From an uncultured Amylibacter sp. (GTDB lineage: Bacteria; Pseudomonadota; Alphaproteobacteria; Rhodobacterales; Rhodobacteraceae): a DNA stretch of 61,501 nt. The translations under genes were made by a program, and so were the position numbers. Below, piece after piece: positions 1 through 8,318 of the stretch. The DNA is taken from positions 1 to 61,501 of the forward strand of contig CAJJAY010000008.1 in the NCBI GenBank assembly GCA_905182285.1. The letters are read 5' to 3'. The notes under the pieces are model-generated. The model was not told the DNA's origin. It did not search any database and saw nothing but the letters and a program-made list of their open reading frames with translations. The first letter of the stretch is position 1. Every line of letters begins with the position of its first letter.

Positions 1-5
1 TGCTA

Positions 6-1265
6 TCATTGTTTTATTTTACCCATAACCAATGATGCATTTGTTCCACCAAATCCAAACGAATTAGACAAAACAACATTTATTTCTCGTTTTACTGCTT
101 TTAAGGGTGCTAGATTAAGTATTGACGGTACCGGCTCATGCAAATTCAGAGTGGGAGGCGCTATTTGATCACGAATTGCTAATATACTAAAAATGGCTTC
201 TACTGCACCTGCAGCGCCCAATAAGTGTCCAATAGCAGACTTTGTTGAAGACATAGTTGCTCTATTGGCTTTTGACCCTAATAGCCTTTCAACTGCACTT
301 AATTCAATTGTATCAGCCATTGTGGAAGTTCCATGCGCATTTATGTAATCAATTGAATCAGCTTCTAGTCCTGCGCGTTTAATAGCTGCTTGCATAGAGC
401 GATATCCTCCATTCCCGTCAGAAGCTGGAGCTGTGATGTGGTGAGCATCGCCTGATAATCCATATCCTAATATCTCTGCATATATTTTTGCACCTCGTTT
501 AATAGCATGTTCATATTCTTCAAGAACTAAAACACCAGCGCCTTCTCCCATAACAAATCCATCACGATTTTGATCATATGGCCTTGATGCACTTTTAGGG
601 TCATCTCGATGAGAAGTTGATAATGCTTTACAAGCGTTAAAACCAGCAATTCCTATTTCACATATTGGGTTTTCAGCTCCCCCAGCGAGCATAACATCTG
701 CATCGCCAAATTGTATTAATCTCGCAGCATCACCAATTGCATGTGCACCAGTTGAACATGCCGTCACAACTGCATGATTTGGACCTTTAAATCCATGACG
801 AATTGATACTTGTCCAGAAATTAAATTTATCAAACAAGAAGGGATAAAAAATGGAGAAACTCTTCTAGGGCCACGCTCTTGAAGTGTAAGTGATGTATCC
901 GCAATTGTTGATAGACCACCAACGCCAGATCCAATCATTACACCAGTCCGGTATAAATCTTCTTCATCGCTTGGTGACCAGCCACTATCTGCAACAGCCA
1001 TATCTGCTGCTGCCATGCCGTAAAGAATAAAGTCATCTACTTTTCTACGTTCTTTCGGCTCCATCCAATCAGATGGATTAAAAGTTCCATTCAAACCATC
1101 ACCAAAAGGTATCTCACATGCGTAGTTTGTAGCAAAATTATTAGCATCAAAACGAGTAATCGTATTCGCAGCATTTTCACCAGCAATTAAACGTTTCCAG
1201 GTTTCTTCCACACCACAAGCAAGTGGAGAAACCATTCCAAGACCAGTTACAACTACTCTACGCAT
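6..1265 (-). CDS. fabF: 3-oxoacyl-ACP synthase II (FabF)
   Basis: Condensing enzyme that elongates acyl-ACP with malonyl-ACP in cytoplasmic type II fatty acid synthesis. The 419-residue length is normal for FabF. The thiolase-fold Cys-His-His triad is visible: Cys170 in TACSTG, His311 in NAHGTS and His347 in SAIGHLLGAAG, with the glycine-rich GFGGTN near the C terminus. It lies downstream of acpP on the same strand, the usual alphaproteobacterial fab order, but a hairpin terminator in the gap may partly uncouple them. The start MRRVVVTGLG is the family start. The gene is complete, with its TGA stop at the window edge. Confidence 0.97.
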   Translation of the reverse strand: MRRVVVTGLGMVSPLACGVEETWKRLIAGENAANTITRFDANNFATNYACEIPFGDGLNGTFNPSDWMEPKERRKVDDFILYGMAAADMAVADSGWSPSDEEDLYRTGVMIGSGVGGLSTIADTSLTLQERGPRRVSPFFIPSCLINLISGQVSIRHGFKGPNHAVVTACSTGAHAIGDAARLIQFGDADVMLAGGAENPICEIGIAGFNACKALSTSHRDDPKSASRPYDQNRDGFVMGEGAGVLVLEEYEHAIKRGAKIYAEILGYGLSGDAHHITAPASDGNGGYRSMQAAIKRAGLEADSIDYINAHGTSTMADTIELSAVERLLGSKANRATMSSTKSAIGHLLGAAGAVEAIFSILAIRDQIAPPTLNLHEPVPSILNLAPLKAVKREINVVLSNSFGFGGTNASLVMGKIKQ

Positions 1266-1357
1266 TATTTAAACCTCAATAAATATTCTTTTCTAGACTT
1301 TAAACTATAATCTATAAATACTGCAAGCAATCCAGTCTAATTTTGAAACTTTAAACA

Positions 1358-1391
1358 ATAAAAAACGACACATCAATTAAGATGCGCCGTC
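1358..1391 (-). terminator. Rho-independent terminator after acpP
   Basis: On the minus strand a 10-bp stem (two G-U pairs) with a six-base loop is followed by a T-rich run. It sits 20 bases past the acpP stop, before fabF. The stem arms are 1381-1390 and 1365-1374. It would make abundant monocistronic acpP mRNA with reduced read-through to fabF. Confidence 0.7.
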
Positions 1392-1411
1392 TTTCAATAA
1401 AGTACTTTAAT

Positions 1412-1645
1412 TTAGGAAGCTTCAGTTATAAATTTAACTGCGTCGCCAAAAGACTGAATAGTCTCTGCTGCGTCATCAGGAATTTCAATTCCGAACTCTT
1501 CTTCAAAAGCCATAACTAGTTCAACAGTGTCCAAGCTATCAGCGCCAAGATCATCAATAAACGATGCGCCTTCAATTACTTTGTCTTCGTCAACACTTAA
1601 ATGTTCGACAACAATTTTCTTAACACGATCTGCGATGTCACTCAT
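1412..1645 (-). CDS. acpP: Acyl carrier protein
   Basis: Small acidic carrier that holds acyl chains on a 4'-phosphopantetheine arm during fatty acid and lipid A synthesis. The attachment serine is Ser37 in GADSLDTVE, and the 77-residue length is standard. An in-frame ATG 33 bases upstream would add [12 protein letters not shown] prefer [10 protein letters not shown] because it matches the family N terminus and has an AGAGGA ribosome site about seven bases upstream. It has its own promoter-like sequence, a GC-rich leader hairpin and a terminator, consistent with high independent expression. Confidence 0.97.
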   Translation of the reverse strand: MSDIADRVKKIVVEHLSVDEDKVIEGASFIDDLGADSLDTVELVMAFEEEFGIEIPDDAAETIQSFGDAVKFITEAS

Positions 1646-1685
1646 GATATATTCCTCTTGATATGGCAATTTAGCCATTTAGAAA

Positions 1686-1700
1686 GTCGCGTGACGCGAC
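1686..1700 (-). promoter_or_regulatory. GC-rich hairpin in the acpP leader
   Basis: A perfect 6-bp all-but-one G/C stem (GTCGCG/CGCGAC) with a three-base loop lies about 40 bases upstream of the acpP start. It stands out in AT-rich surroundings. It could stabilise the abundant acpP mRNA or act as a weak attenuator. The role is inferred; only the symmetry is seen. Confidence 0.4.
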
Positions 1701-1747
1701 AAGGTTAGTAAACTCGTTTTGTTATAAAATAAATATAACTGTGCCGC

Positions 1748-1775
1748 GCTATAACATACAAATTTGATATGGCAA
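1748..1775 (-). promoter_or_regulatory. Predicted sigma-70 promoter for acpP
   Basis: On the minus strand TTGCCA (-35) and TATAGC (-10) are separated by 16 bases. They would start a transcript about 95 bases ahead of acpP that includes the GC-rich hairpin. This is an eye match to the consensus only. Confidence 0.45.
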
Positions 1776-1845
1776 ACGAATTCGTAGAAAAATTTTATAG
1801 TTAGTATTTTTTTGCTTATAAATTAAATTTAGTGTCTGGCTGTTT

Positions 1846-2400
1846 TTAAATGTCTAATCTTCTCCATTCACCAATAGGTATGTTATCTATGGTAAAGTTG
1901 CCAACACTATATCTTATTAATCTTAACGTTGGAAAACCTATAGTTGCTGTCATACGACGTACCTGACGGTTACGTCCTTCTGTTATTGTAATCATCAACC
2001 AGCTTTCACTAATAGATTTCCGATATCGTATTGGCGGAAAACGATCCCATAATCCTTCAGGCCTATCAATAATTTCAACATCAGCAGGTTTTGTAATACC
2101 ATCTTTTAAAATCACTCCATTTTGTAAAACTTTTATATCATCCTTAGTGGGTTTTCCCTCAACTTGGACAACATAAGTTTTAGGCCATTTATGCTTTGGG
2201 TTTGATATCTCTTGTTGAAGCACTCCATCATCAGTTAAAACTAACAATCCTTCACTATCTTTATCCAAACGGCCTGCTGCATAAACATTTGGAATATTTA
2301 CAAATTCAGATAAATTTTTCCTATCTGAGTGTTCATTTCCTTTGTCAGTAAATTGTGACAAAACATTAAATGGTTTATTAAATAATATAACTATAGCCAT
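1846..2400 (-). CDS. rluE: 23S rRNA pseudouridine synthase, RluE type
   Basis: RsuA/RluB/RluE/RluF-family pseudouridine synthase. The E. coli RluE it resembles modifies a uridine in the peptidyl-transferase region of 23S rRNA. The catalytic motif [16 protein letters not shown] carries the essential Asp, and GRNRQVRRM near residue 145 and GFPTLRLIR are family signatures. At 184 residues it starts at the catalytic domain with no S4 RNA-binding domain, as in RluE. It lies between acpP and fabG on the same strand but has no functional link to fatty acid synthesis. The exact target uridine is taken from homology. Confidence 0.9.
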   Translation of the reverse strand: MAIVILFNKPFNVLSQFTDKGNEHSDRKNLSEFVNIPNVYAAGRLDKDSEGLLVLTDDGVLQQEISNPKHKWPKTYVVQVEGKPTKDDIKVLQNGVILKDGITKPADVEIIDRPEGLWDRFPPIRYRKSISESWLMITITEGRNRQVRRMTATIGFPTLRLIRYSVGNFTIDNIPIGEWRRLDI

Positions 2401-2427
2401 AATATAATTCGCCCAATTACAAACTGT

Positions 2428-3165
2428 TTAAATCATAGCCATTCCACCATTTACATGTAATGTTTGTCCAGTAATATAACTTGCCTCATTTGAAGCCAAA
2501 AAAGCTACAGTTGCAGCAATCTCATCTGCATTGCCCATACGGCCCTGTGGTATGCTTCCCAACATGTTTTTTATTACAGTTTCTGGTAATTCTGCTGTCA
2601 TAGCAGTCTCAATAAAGCCAGGAGCAATGCAATTAGCCGTTATTCCACGTGACGCTATCTCTTGTGCAAATGATTTAGTCATTCCAATCATTCCCGCTTT
2701 TGAAGCGGCATAATTAACTTGTCCCGCATTTCCTGTGACACCAACAATTGAAGTTATATTAATAATCCTCCCAAAGCGTTGCTTCATCATAGTACGCATA
2801 ACTGACTTCATTAAATGCATTGTAGAAGTTAAGTTTATATCTAATACCTGTTGCCAGTCTTCATCAGACATTCTCATAAACAAGTTATCGCGGGTAATGC
2901 CTGCATTATTGACCAAAATATCTATACCACCCATTTGATCTGCAGCAGTTTTGGACAAAGCCTTTACAGCGTCCACATCACTTAAATTGCATGGAACAAC
3001 ATAGGCCCTATCACCCAACTCTTCAGCAAGCGCTCTTAATGGTTCAACGCGTGTTCCAGACAAAGCTACTTTAGATCCTTGTGAATATAATACTTTTGCA
3101 ATTGCGCCTCCAATCCCTCCAGAAGCTCCAGTAACTAATGCACACTTGTTACTTAAATCAAACAT
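2428..3165 (-). CDS. fabG: 3-oxoacyl-ACP reductase (FabG)
   Basis: NADPH-dependent short-chain dehydrogenase that reduces 3-oxoacyl-ACP to 3-hydroxyacyl-ACP. The Rossmann motif TGASGGIG is at residues 12-19, NNAG is near 86-89, and the catalytic residues Ser139, Tyr152 and Lys156 fall in NITSIVG and NYAASKAG. Length (245 residues) is typical. It sits 10 bases downstream of fabD on the same strand, so the two are almost certainly co-transcribed. An AGG-containing ribosome site precedes the ATG. Confidence 0.97.
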   Translation of the reverse strand: MFDLSNKCALVTGASGGIGGAIAKVLYSQGSKVALSGTRVEPLRALAEELGDRAYVVPCNLSDVDAVKALSKTAADQMGGIDILVNNAGITRDNLFMRMSDEDWQQVLDINLTSTMHLMKSVMRTMMKQRFGRIINITSIVGVTGNAGQVNYAASKAGMIGMTKSFAQEIASRGITANCIAPGFIETAMTAELPETVIKNMLGSIPQGRMGNADEIAATVAFLASNEASYITGQTLHVNGGMAMI

Positions 3166-3175
3166 ATGAATACCT

Positions 3176-4111
3176 TTATTTTAGCTTTAATACTGCAGCA
3201 TTAACGCTGTTTGTATCAAATACTTGATTAACATTTATTTCTCGATCAATACGACGCACCATGCCAGACAAGGCCTTACCTGCACCTATTTCAAATACAT
3301 CGGTTACACCATGTAAACTAATATATTCAATACTTTCACGCCAACGAACTGATCCTGTGACCTGTTCAATTAATAACTCTTTAATTATGCTGCCATTGGT
3401 TTCTTGGCTTGCCTTTACATTTGCAACTAACGGGACACTTGGACTTTCTAGATCAATTCCATCAAGTGCTTCAGACATAGCATCAGCTGCAGGTTGCATA
3501 AGTGCACAGTGAAAAGGTGCCGACACCGGTAATAAAATTGCTCTTTTTGCACCAGCAGCTTTAGCGAGTTCAATTGTTTGTTCCACTGCTTCTTTGTGGC
3601 CCGAAATTACGACTTGGCCTGGGTCATTATCATTGGCTGCTTGGCATACTTGATCATTACCTATTGATTTGGCTATTTTATTTACAGTATTAAAATCTAA
3701 ACCTAGAATGGCCGCCATAGCGCCAATGCCAATTGGAACTGCATCCTGCATGGCTTTTCCTCGTATACGTAATAATTTTGCAGTGTCATGTATATTTAGA
3801 GATCCTGCAGCACAAAGAGCTGAATACTCACCTAGTGAATGGCCGGCTATGAACGATGCTTGATTAAATTCAATACCTTCAGACTCTAGCGCTTTTACAG
3901 CTGCTATCGATGTTGCCATCAATGCTGGTTGCGCATTTTCAGTCAATGTAAGTGTATCTATGTCACCATCCCAGATTAAAGATGATAGATCTTGCTCTAA
4001 TGCATCATTTACTTCCTCAAATACATCTTTTGAAACTGAAAAATTTTCGGCTAGATCCTTGCCCATTCCAATAGTTTGTGCACCTTGGCCTGGAAATAAA
4101 AAAGCATGCAT
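3176..4111 (-). CDS. fabD: Malonyl-CoA:ACP transacylase (FabD)
   Basis: Loads malonyl groups from CoA onto ACP, supplying extender units to FabF. GQGAQ at residues 8-12 and the nucleophile elbow GHSLG with Ser92 are present. His201 in SAPFHCALM completes the dyad. The 311-residue length is normal. It is the first gene of a fabD-fabG block and is transcribed away from rpsF, so the 250-base gap must hold promoters for both directions. Confidence 0.97.
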   Translation of the reverse strand: MHAFLFPGQGAQTIGMGKDLAENFSVSKDVFEEVNDALEQDLSSLIWDGDIDTLTLTENAQPALMATSIAAVKALESEGIEFNQASFIAGHSLGEYSALCAAGSLNIHDTAKLLRIRGKAMQDAVPIGIGAMAAILGLDFNTVNKIAKSIGNDQVCQAANDNDPGQVVISGHKEAVEQTIELAKAAGAKRAILLPVSAPFHCALMQPAADAMSEALDGIDLESPSVPLVANVKASQETNGSIIKELLIEQVTGSVRWRESIEYISLHGVTDVFEIGAGKALSGMVRRIDREINVNQVFDTNSVNAAVLKLK

Positions 4112-4236
4112 ATTTGATTTCTCCTTTTGATCAGCCTTTTATTTAAACTGATTTGATAAACAACACTAAAATTATTAATGTGTATATAAAATCTTGTTTA
4201 CGTTTTAAAGGGAATTACGCACTTTAGTATTTACTA

Positions 4237-4264
4237 TTGCAATTTTTAGATATCACAATATAAG
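4237..4264 (+). promoter_or_regulatory. Predicted promoter of rpsF-rpsR-rplI
   Basis: TTGCAA and TATAAG are separated by 16 bases. A start around 4271 would place the first transcribed bases at the foot of the long inverted repeat described next. This is consensus matching by eye. Confidence 0.5.
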
Positions 4265-4271
4265 CACATCA

Positions 4272-4321
4272 CTTCTGCAAATTCTTTCAACGCGGTTGCC
4301 TCTCGTATACGGGTGCAGAAG
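4272..4321 (+). promoter_or_regulatory. Long stem-loop leader ahead of rpsF
   Basis: A perfect 8-bp inverted repeat, CTTCTGCA and TGCAGAAG, encloses 34 bases that contain a further palindrome CGTATACG and ends 42 bases before rpsF. Ribosomal operons starting with rpsF are known in many bacteria to carry a leader bound by the S6:S18 complex for feedback control. The position fits that role, but I cannot confirm that the consensus bases match. Confidence 0.5.
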
Positions 4322-4363
4322 TTTAATTCGTATTTTGAAGCACGCTATAATTGAGGTACTAAT

Positions 4364-4723
4364 ATGGCGCTCTACGAGCACGTATTTATTTCGCGTCAGG
4401 ACTTGTCCAACGCACAAGCTGAAGGTCTAATTGAACACTTCAGTGCAGTTCTTTCAGATAATGACGGTAAAGTTGTTGATCAAGAGTACTGGGGCCTAAA
4501 AACAATGGCTTATAAAATTAATAAAAATCGCAAAGGTCATTATGCATTCTTAAAATCAGATGCACCATCTTCTGCGGTTCAAGAGATGGAACGTTTAATG
4601 CGTTTACATGAAGATGTTATGCGCGTCATGACAATTCGTGTTGATGAACATGAAGAAGGTCCATCCGTAGTAATCCAAGCGAAATCGGCGAAAGAAGAAC
4701 GTCGTCGCGAACGTGAGCGATAG
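4364..4723 (+). CDS. rpsF: 30S ribosomal protein S6
   Basis: bS6, a platform protein of the small subunit that binds 16S rRNA together with S18. The family features are the N terminus [15 protein letters not shown], the [19 protein letters not shown] segment near residues 43-61, and a basic RRRERER tail. Length (119 residues) is typical of alphaproteobacteria. It is the first gene of the rpsF-rpsR-rplI operon, with 16 bases to rpsR. The structured leader suggests autogenous control. Confidence 0.97.
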   Translation: MALYEHVFISRQDLSNAQAEGLIEHFSAVLSDNDGKVVDQEYWGLKTMAYKINKNRKGHYAFLKSDAPSSAVQEMERLMRLHEDVMRVMTIRVDEHEEGPSVVIQAKSAKEERRRERER

Positions 4724-4739
4724 AGAAAGGACTAAAACC

Positions 4740-4967
4740 ATGGCTAACAAACCATTTTTCCGCCGTCGTAAATCTTGTCCTTTCCTTGGTGATAATGCAC
4801 CAAAGATCGATTACAAGGATACAAAACTATTGCAACGCTACGTTTCAGAACGTGGTAAAATTGTACCATCACGCATAACAGCAGTATCAGCAAAAAAACA
4901 ACGCGAATTAGCAAAAGCTATCAAGCGCGCACGTTTTTTAGCACTTCTGCCGTATGCAGTGAAGTAG
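4740..4967 (+). CDS. rpsR: 30S ribosomal protein S18
   Basis: bS18, partner of S6 on the 30S platform. [15 protein letters not shown] followed by [19 protein letters not shown] is diagnostic. The frame is open upstream to an in-frame ATG that overlaps the rpsF end, but the MANK start is preceded by AGAAAGGA and gives the usual 75 residues. The single Cys in the RRKSCPF motif is retained. It lies between rpsF and rplI with small gaps. Confidence 0.97.
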   Translation: MANKPFFRRRKSCPFLGDNAPKIDYKDTKLLQRYVSERGKIVPSRITAVSAKKQRELAKAIKRARFLALLPYAVK

Positions 4968-4977
4968 GGAGAACATT

Positions 4978-5616
4978 ATGCACGTTATCCTACTTGAACG
5001 CGTAGCTAAACTAGGCCAAATGGGTGATATTGTTTCTGTAAAACAAGGTTTTGCAAGAAATTACTTATTACCTCAGGGCAAAGCTCTTCGCGCAACTGAT
5101 GCAAACAAAGCTGCTTTTGAATCTCAAAAAGTAACATTGGAAGCTAAAAACTTAGAAACCAAATCTGAAGCTGAAGCGATTTCTAGCAAATTAGATGGCC
5201 AAACATTCATTATAATTAGATCAGCTTCTGATGCTGGTGCACTATATGGATCTGTAACTAACCGTGATGCCTCTGATGTAGCTTCTGCTGAAGGTTTTAA
5301 AATTGATAAGAAACAAGTAATTTTACAAGCTCCTATCAAAGAATTAGGCCTCCATAAAGTTGGCGTTTCTCTTCACCCAGAAGTTGAATGTTCTATAGAA
5401 CTAAATGTTGCAAGATCAACTGAGGAAGCTGAACTTCAAGCATCTGGTCAATCAATCCAAGATTTAGCAGCAGCTGCTGAAGCTGAAGCTGAATTTGAAA
5501 TTGCAGAATTATTTGACGATATGGGTTCGGCTGCAGCACTTGATGAAGACGGCAACGAACTCATCAAAGACGAGCCAAAGGCAAAAGTAGAGCCAGAAGA
5601 AAAAGTTGAAGAATAA
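4978..5616 (+). CDS. rplI: 50S ribosomal protein L9, extended C terminus
   Basis: bL9 of the large subunit. The N-terminal 23S-binding domain ([22 protein letters not shown], then [13 protein letters not shown]) is followed by the connecting helix and the C-terminal domain to about residue 150. A further 60 residues rich in Ala and Glu form an acidic tail; such tails occur in alphaproteobacterial L9 and make it longer than the 148-residue E. coli protein. It is last in the operon, with a strong terminator after it and a ribosome site (GGGAGAA) before it. Confidence 0.96.
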   Translation: MHVILLERVAKLGQMGDIVSVKQGFARNYLLPQGKALRATDANKAAFESQKVTLEAKNLETKSEAEAISSKLDGQTFIIIRSASDAGALYGSVTNRDASDVASAEGFKIDKKQVILQAPIKELGLHKVGVSLHPEVECSIELNVARSTEEAELQASGQSIQDLAAAAEAEAEFEIAELFDDMGSAAALDEDGNELIKDEPKAKVEPEEKVEE

Positions 5617-5631
5617 TTAAAAACTTACAGT

Positions 5632-5666
5632 AAAGGGGGTTCATGGCAACATGAGCCCCCTTTTTT
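5632..5666 (+). terminator. Strong terminator after rplI
   Basis: Arms AAAGGGGGTTCATG and CATGAGCCCCCTTT pair with a GCAA tetraloop (one G-U pair) and run into a T tract. It ends the ribosomal protein operon 15 bases after the rplI stop. Confidence 0.95.
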
Positions 5667-5687
5667 ATTTAAATTTTGGGAATCATT

Positions 5688-6065
5688 ATGGAAATAACAA
5701 AATCAATTAATGTATTAGGTGAAATATTAAAACCTTGCTCAAAATCACCATTAACAGGATTCTATCGTGATGGATGTTGCAATACAGGAAAAGATGACCA
5801 TGGATGCCATACAGTATGTGTAGTTTTAACATCTACTTTTTTAAATTTTTCAAAATTACGAGGAAATGATTTAATAACTCCTAGACCTGAATATAATTTT
5901 CCTGGATTGAAGCCAGGCGATAGATGGTGTTTGTGCGCTGAGCGTTGGAAAGAAGCTCATTCTTATGATTCAGCTCCTAATGTTATCCTAGAAAGTACAC
6001 ATCTAAAAACTCTTGATATAATTCCAATAAAAGACCTTCAGGAAAAAGCCTTTGATATAAATTGA
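5688..6065 (+). CDS. DUF2237 family protein
   Basis: A 125-residue protein matching the widely distributed DUF2237 family (COG3651 type), whose biochemical role is not established. Family marks seen are a Cys-rich N-terminal half (GFYRDGCCNTGKDDHGCHTVC), then PGLKPGDRWCLCAERW and a C-terminal HLKTLDIIPIKDL. The conserved cysteines and histidine could bind metal; that is inference. I start at the ATG rather than an upstream in-frame TTG, which would add four residues. It is a single gene between the rplI terminator and tpa. Confidence 0.85.
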   Translation: MEITKSINVLGEILKPCSKSPLTGFYRDGCCNTGKDDHGCHTVCVVLTSTFLNFSKLRGNDLITPRPEYNFPGLKPGDRWCLCAERWKEAHSYDSAPNVILESTHLKTLDIIPIKDLQEKAFDIN

Positions 6066-6194
6066 ATATTAATTGTTTTTTATGCGTTTTTTAATACAAT
6101 ACCGACAAAAGTGGTCGTAAAAATCCGTGACTTGGATTTAAAAATTTGCAACTTTCTTAATCAAGAATGTTAAATCAAGATAAGGAGTGTAGCC

Positions 6195-7571
6195 TTGGAT
6201 TACGCAACAACGAACGATATACAAGAAATAGTTGAAGCCGATCGTAAAAACGTTTGGCATCACCTAATACAACATAAGCCATTTGAAAGCCAAATTGATC
6301 CTCGAATTATCGTTGAAGGTAAAGGTATGCGCGTTTGGGATCAACATGGCAAAGAGCACTTAGACGGAGTATCTGGAGGTGTTTGGACAGTTAATGTTGG
6401 CTATGGCAGAGAGCGTATTGCTGATGCAGTTCGTGATCAATTAGTAAAAATGAATTATTTTGCAGGTTCTGCTGGATCAATTCCAGGTGCAATTTTTTCA
6501 GAAATGTTACTGAATAAAATGCCTGGTTTATCAAGAGTATATTACTCAAACTCTGGATCTGAAGCCAATGAAAAAGTTTACAAAATGGTTCGCCAAATAA
6601 GCCATAAACATCATAATGGTAAAAAACATAAAATTATATATCGCGAACGTGATTATCATGGCACAACTATAACCAATTTAGCAGCAGGTGGACAACAAGA
6701 ACGCAATGCTCAATATGGTCCATATACGCCTGGGTTCGTAGAAATCCCACACTGCTTAGAGTATCACAATCAATATGGCGAAGGTGATTATACAAAACAG
6801 TCTCTAGATGCTATTGAAGCTGTTATATTACGCGAAGGTGCAGATACTATAGGAGCTATGGTACTTGAACCTGTGACCGCAGGTGGTGGTGTAATCACCC
6901 CTCCTCAGGGTTATTGGGAAGGTGTTCAAGCCTTATGTACAAAATATGAAATTCTTCTTCATATTGATGAAGTTGTTTGTGGGCTTGGCCGAACTGGAAC
7001 TTGGTTTGGTTACCAACAATATGGAATTAAACCAGACTTTGTCACAATGGCAAAAGGTGTTGCATCTGGATATGCTGCAATTTCGTGCACGGTGACAACA
7101 GAAGCTGTTTTTGACATGTTCAAAGATGCTGATGACCACCTAGGGTACTTTAGAGACATATCAACTTTTGGTGGATGCACTGCAGGGCCTGCTGCTGCGA
7201 TTGAAAACATGAAAATAATTGAAGAAGAGAACCTATTAAACAACACAACATCGATGGGTGAATATTTGATGGGTAAGTTAGGTGAGCTTAAAGATAAACA
7301 TAAATGCGTTGGGCAAGCACGAGGTAAAGGTTTATTTTGTGGGCTTGAATTAGTTTCTGATCGTGACACACACGCTCCTGCTGATGAAAAAATGGTTCAA
7401 GCAGTTGTTGGAAATTGTATGGCTCAAGGAATAATTATTGGTGCAACAAATAGATCCGTTCCTGGATATAACAATACACTATGCTTATCACCTGCACTAA
7501 TATCGACAAAAGATGATTTAGATCAAATTACTGCTTCAATGGATAAGGCTATTACTGAAGTGTTTGGCTAA
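6195..7571 (+). CDS. tpa: Taurine:pyruvate aminotransferase
   Basis: Class III PLP aminotransferase converting taurine and pyruvate to sulfoacetaldehyde and L-alanine. Sequence along its whole length closely resembles Roseobacter Tpa, including YATTNDIQEIVEADR at the start, SGGVWTVNVGYGRE, SNSGSEANEKV, and GVASGYAAISCTVTTEA around the PLP lysine Lys287. Asp258 in HIDEVVCG contacts the cofactor. The start codon is TTG, chosen because a strong AAGGAG lies seven bases before it and it matches the family N terminus. The usual partner xsc and a taurine transporter are not in the window, so the product must be handled elsewhere. Confidence 0.93.
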   Translation: MDYATTNDIQEIVEADRKNVWHHLIQHKPFESQIDPRIIVEGKGMRVWDQHGKEHLDGVSGGVWTVNVGYGRERIADAVRDQLVKMNYFAGSAGSIPGAIFSEMLLNKMPGLSRVYYSNSGSEANEKVYKMVRQISHKHHNGKKHKIIYRERDYHGTTITNLAAGGQQERNAQYGPYTPGFVEIPHCLEYHNQYGEGDYTKQSLDAIEAVILREGADTIGAMVLEPVTAGGGVITPPQGYWEGVQALCTKYEILLHIDEVVCGLGRTGTWFGYQQYGIKPDFVTMAKGVASGYAAISCTVTTEAVFDMFKDADDHLGYFRDISTFGGCTAGPAAAIENMKIIEEENLLNNTTSMGEYLMGKLGELKDKHKCVGQARGKGLFCGLELVSDRDTHAPADEKMVQAVVGNCMAQGIIIGATNRSVPGYNNTLCLSPALISTKDDLDQITASMDKAITEVFG

Positions 7572-7584
7572 ATAAAAAAATATA

Positions 7585-7612
7585 AGGTAAAAGCCCATCT
7601 TGGCTTTTACCT
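7585..7612. terminator. Perfect hairpin between convergent genes
   Basis: Eleven perfectly paired bases (AGGTAAAAGCC and GGCTTTTACCT) with a six-base loop lie between tpa and the convergent small membrane gene. On the minus strand a T-rich run follows the stem, making a canonical terminator. On the plus strand the tail is AT-rich but not a T tract, so it is probably more efficient for the minus strand. Confidence 0.75.
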
Positions 7613-7678
7613 AAAATAATTTGATTAAAAGCTAGTTTTGAACTATTTTTAAACAAATAACTTTTAATTCACTAATCG

Positions 7679-7960
7679 TCATAATCCCAGAAAGTATATC
7701 GTGATACCATAAGTGTAAATCAAGAGAAAAACTAAATTAACCCATTTTAGTTGAGGTTCAGTACGTAACCAAGCGCAGTAAATCCAAATCAAACAAAATG
7801 GAAAAGACAAAAACATAGTTAATGGATACCAATCACAAATAATTGCTACAGCACTTAGTAAGCCAAGCAATAAAGCTATATTTTTCAATATTTTTTCAGT
7901 TCTTGTAGATATGTGAGACGGTAATAAAATACTAAAAATCGAATTAACTAAACTATCCAT
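7679..7960 (-). CDS. Small hypothetical membrane protein
   Basis: A 93-residue protein that I do not recognise securely. After about 25 polar or basic residues it has three hydrophobic stretches (around 29-42, 45-64 and 73-92), consistent with a small inner-membrane protein. The pattern TEKILKNIALLLGLLSAVAIICDWYP and WLRTEPQLKWVNLVFLLIYTYG, with Trp and charged residues between helices, recalls short alphaproteobacterial membrane proteins of unknown function such as DUF6552-like ones. It is a single gene, convergent with tpa and sharing its terminator hairpin. Confidence 0.6.
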   Translation of the reverse strand: MDSLVNSIFSILLPSHISTRTEKILKNIALLLGLLSAVAIICDWYPLTMFLSFPFCLIWIYCAWLRTEPQLKWVNLVFLLIYTYGITIYFLGL

Positions 7961-8089
7961 TAAAATTGTTTCCTATTAAGATTAATTTCAATGTGCAAAT
8001 TTTAAAATTAACAAATTATATTATTCTGCACACCAAAATGTGGCGTAATTAATTATTTTGATTTTATAAATAATTAGAAAAAATAAGTG

Positions 8090-8174
8090 TGGTACCCAAA
8101 GCCGGACTTGAACCGGCACTCCGTGAGGAAACGGATTTTGAATCCGTCGCGTCTACCAATTCCGCCATTCGGGC
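8090..8174 (-). tRNA. tRNA-Leu (anticodon CAA)
   Basis: Read on the minus strand, the acceptor GCCCGAA pairs with TTTGGGT (G-U pairs allowed), followed by A and an encoded CCA. The anticodon arm ACGGA-TTCAAAA-TCCGT gives anticodon CAA. A variable arm (TTCCTCACGGAGT) marks it as a class II tRNA, and GCCGG-TTCAAGT-CCGGC is the T arm. Together these give tRNA-Leu reading UUG. Confidence 0.95.
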
Positions 8175-8191
8175 TTAGCACACTTACAATG

Positions 8192-8220
8192 CACTTAGCT
8201 AAAGTAATTAAGGGCGTCAA
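8192..8220 (-). promoter_or_regulatory. Predicted tRNA-Leu promoter
   Basis: TTGACG, a 17-base spacer and TAAGTG on the minus strand end about 18 bases before the mature tRNA. The -35 is near consensus. Confidence 0.55.
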
Positions 8221-8318
8221 CGCAATTTTTTTACTGCTTTAATATAAGCACACAATGATTAATACTTGACCATTAGGAATATCCCTGCTCTTTAATTTAT
8301 TTTTATGAAGGTTGAACT

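Noticed and set aside
7572-7678. Small RNA gene at the perfect hairpin
   Set aside because: The hairpin lies exactly between convergent genes with a T-rich tail on the minus strand, so a terminator explains it.
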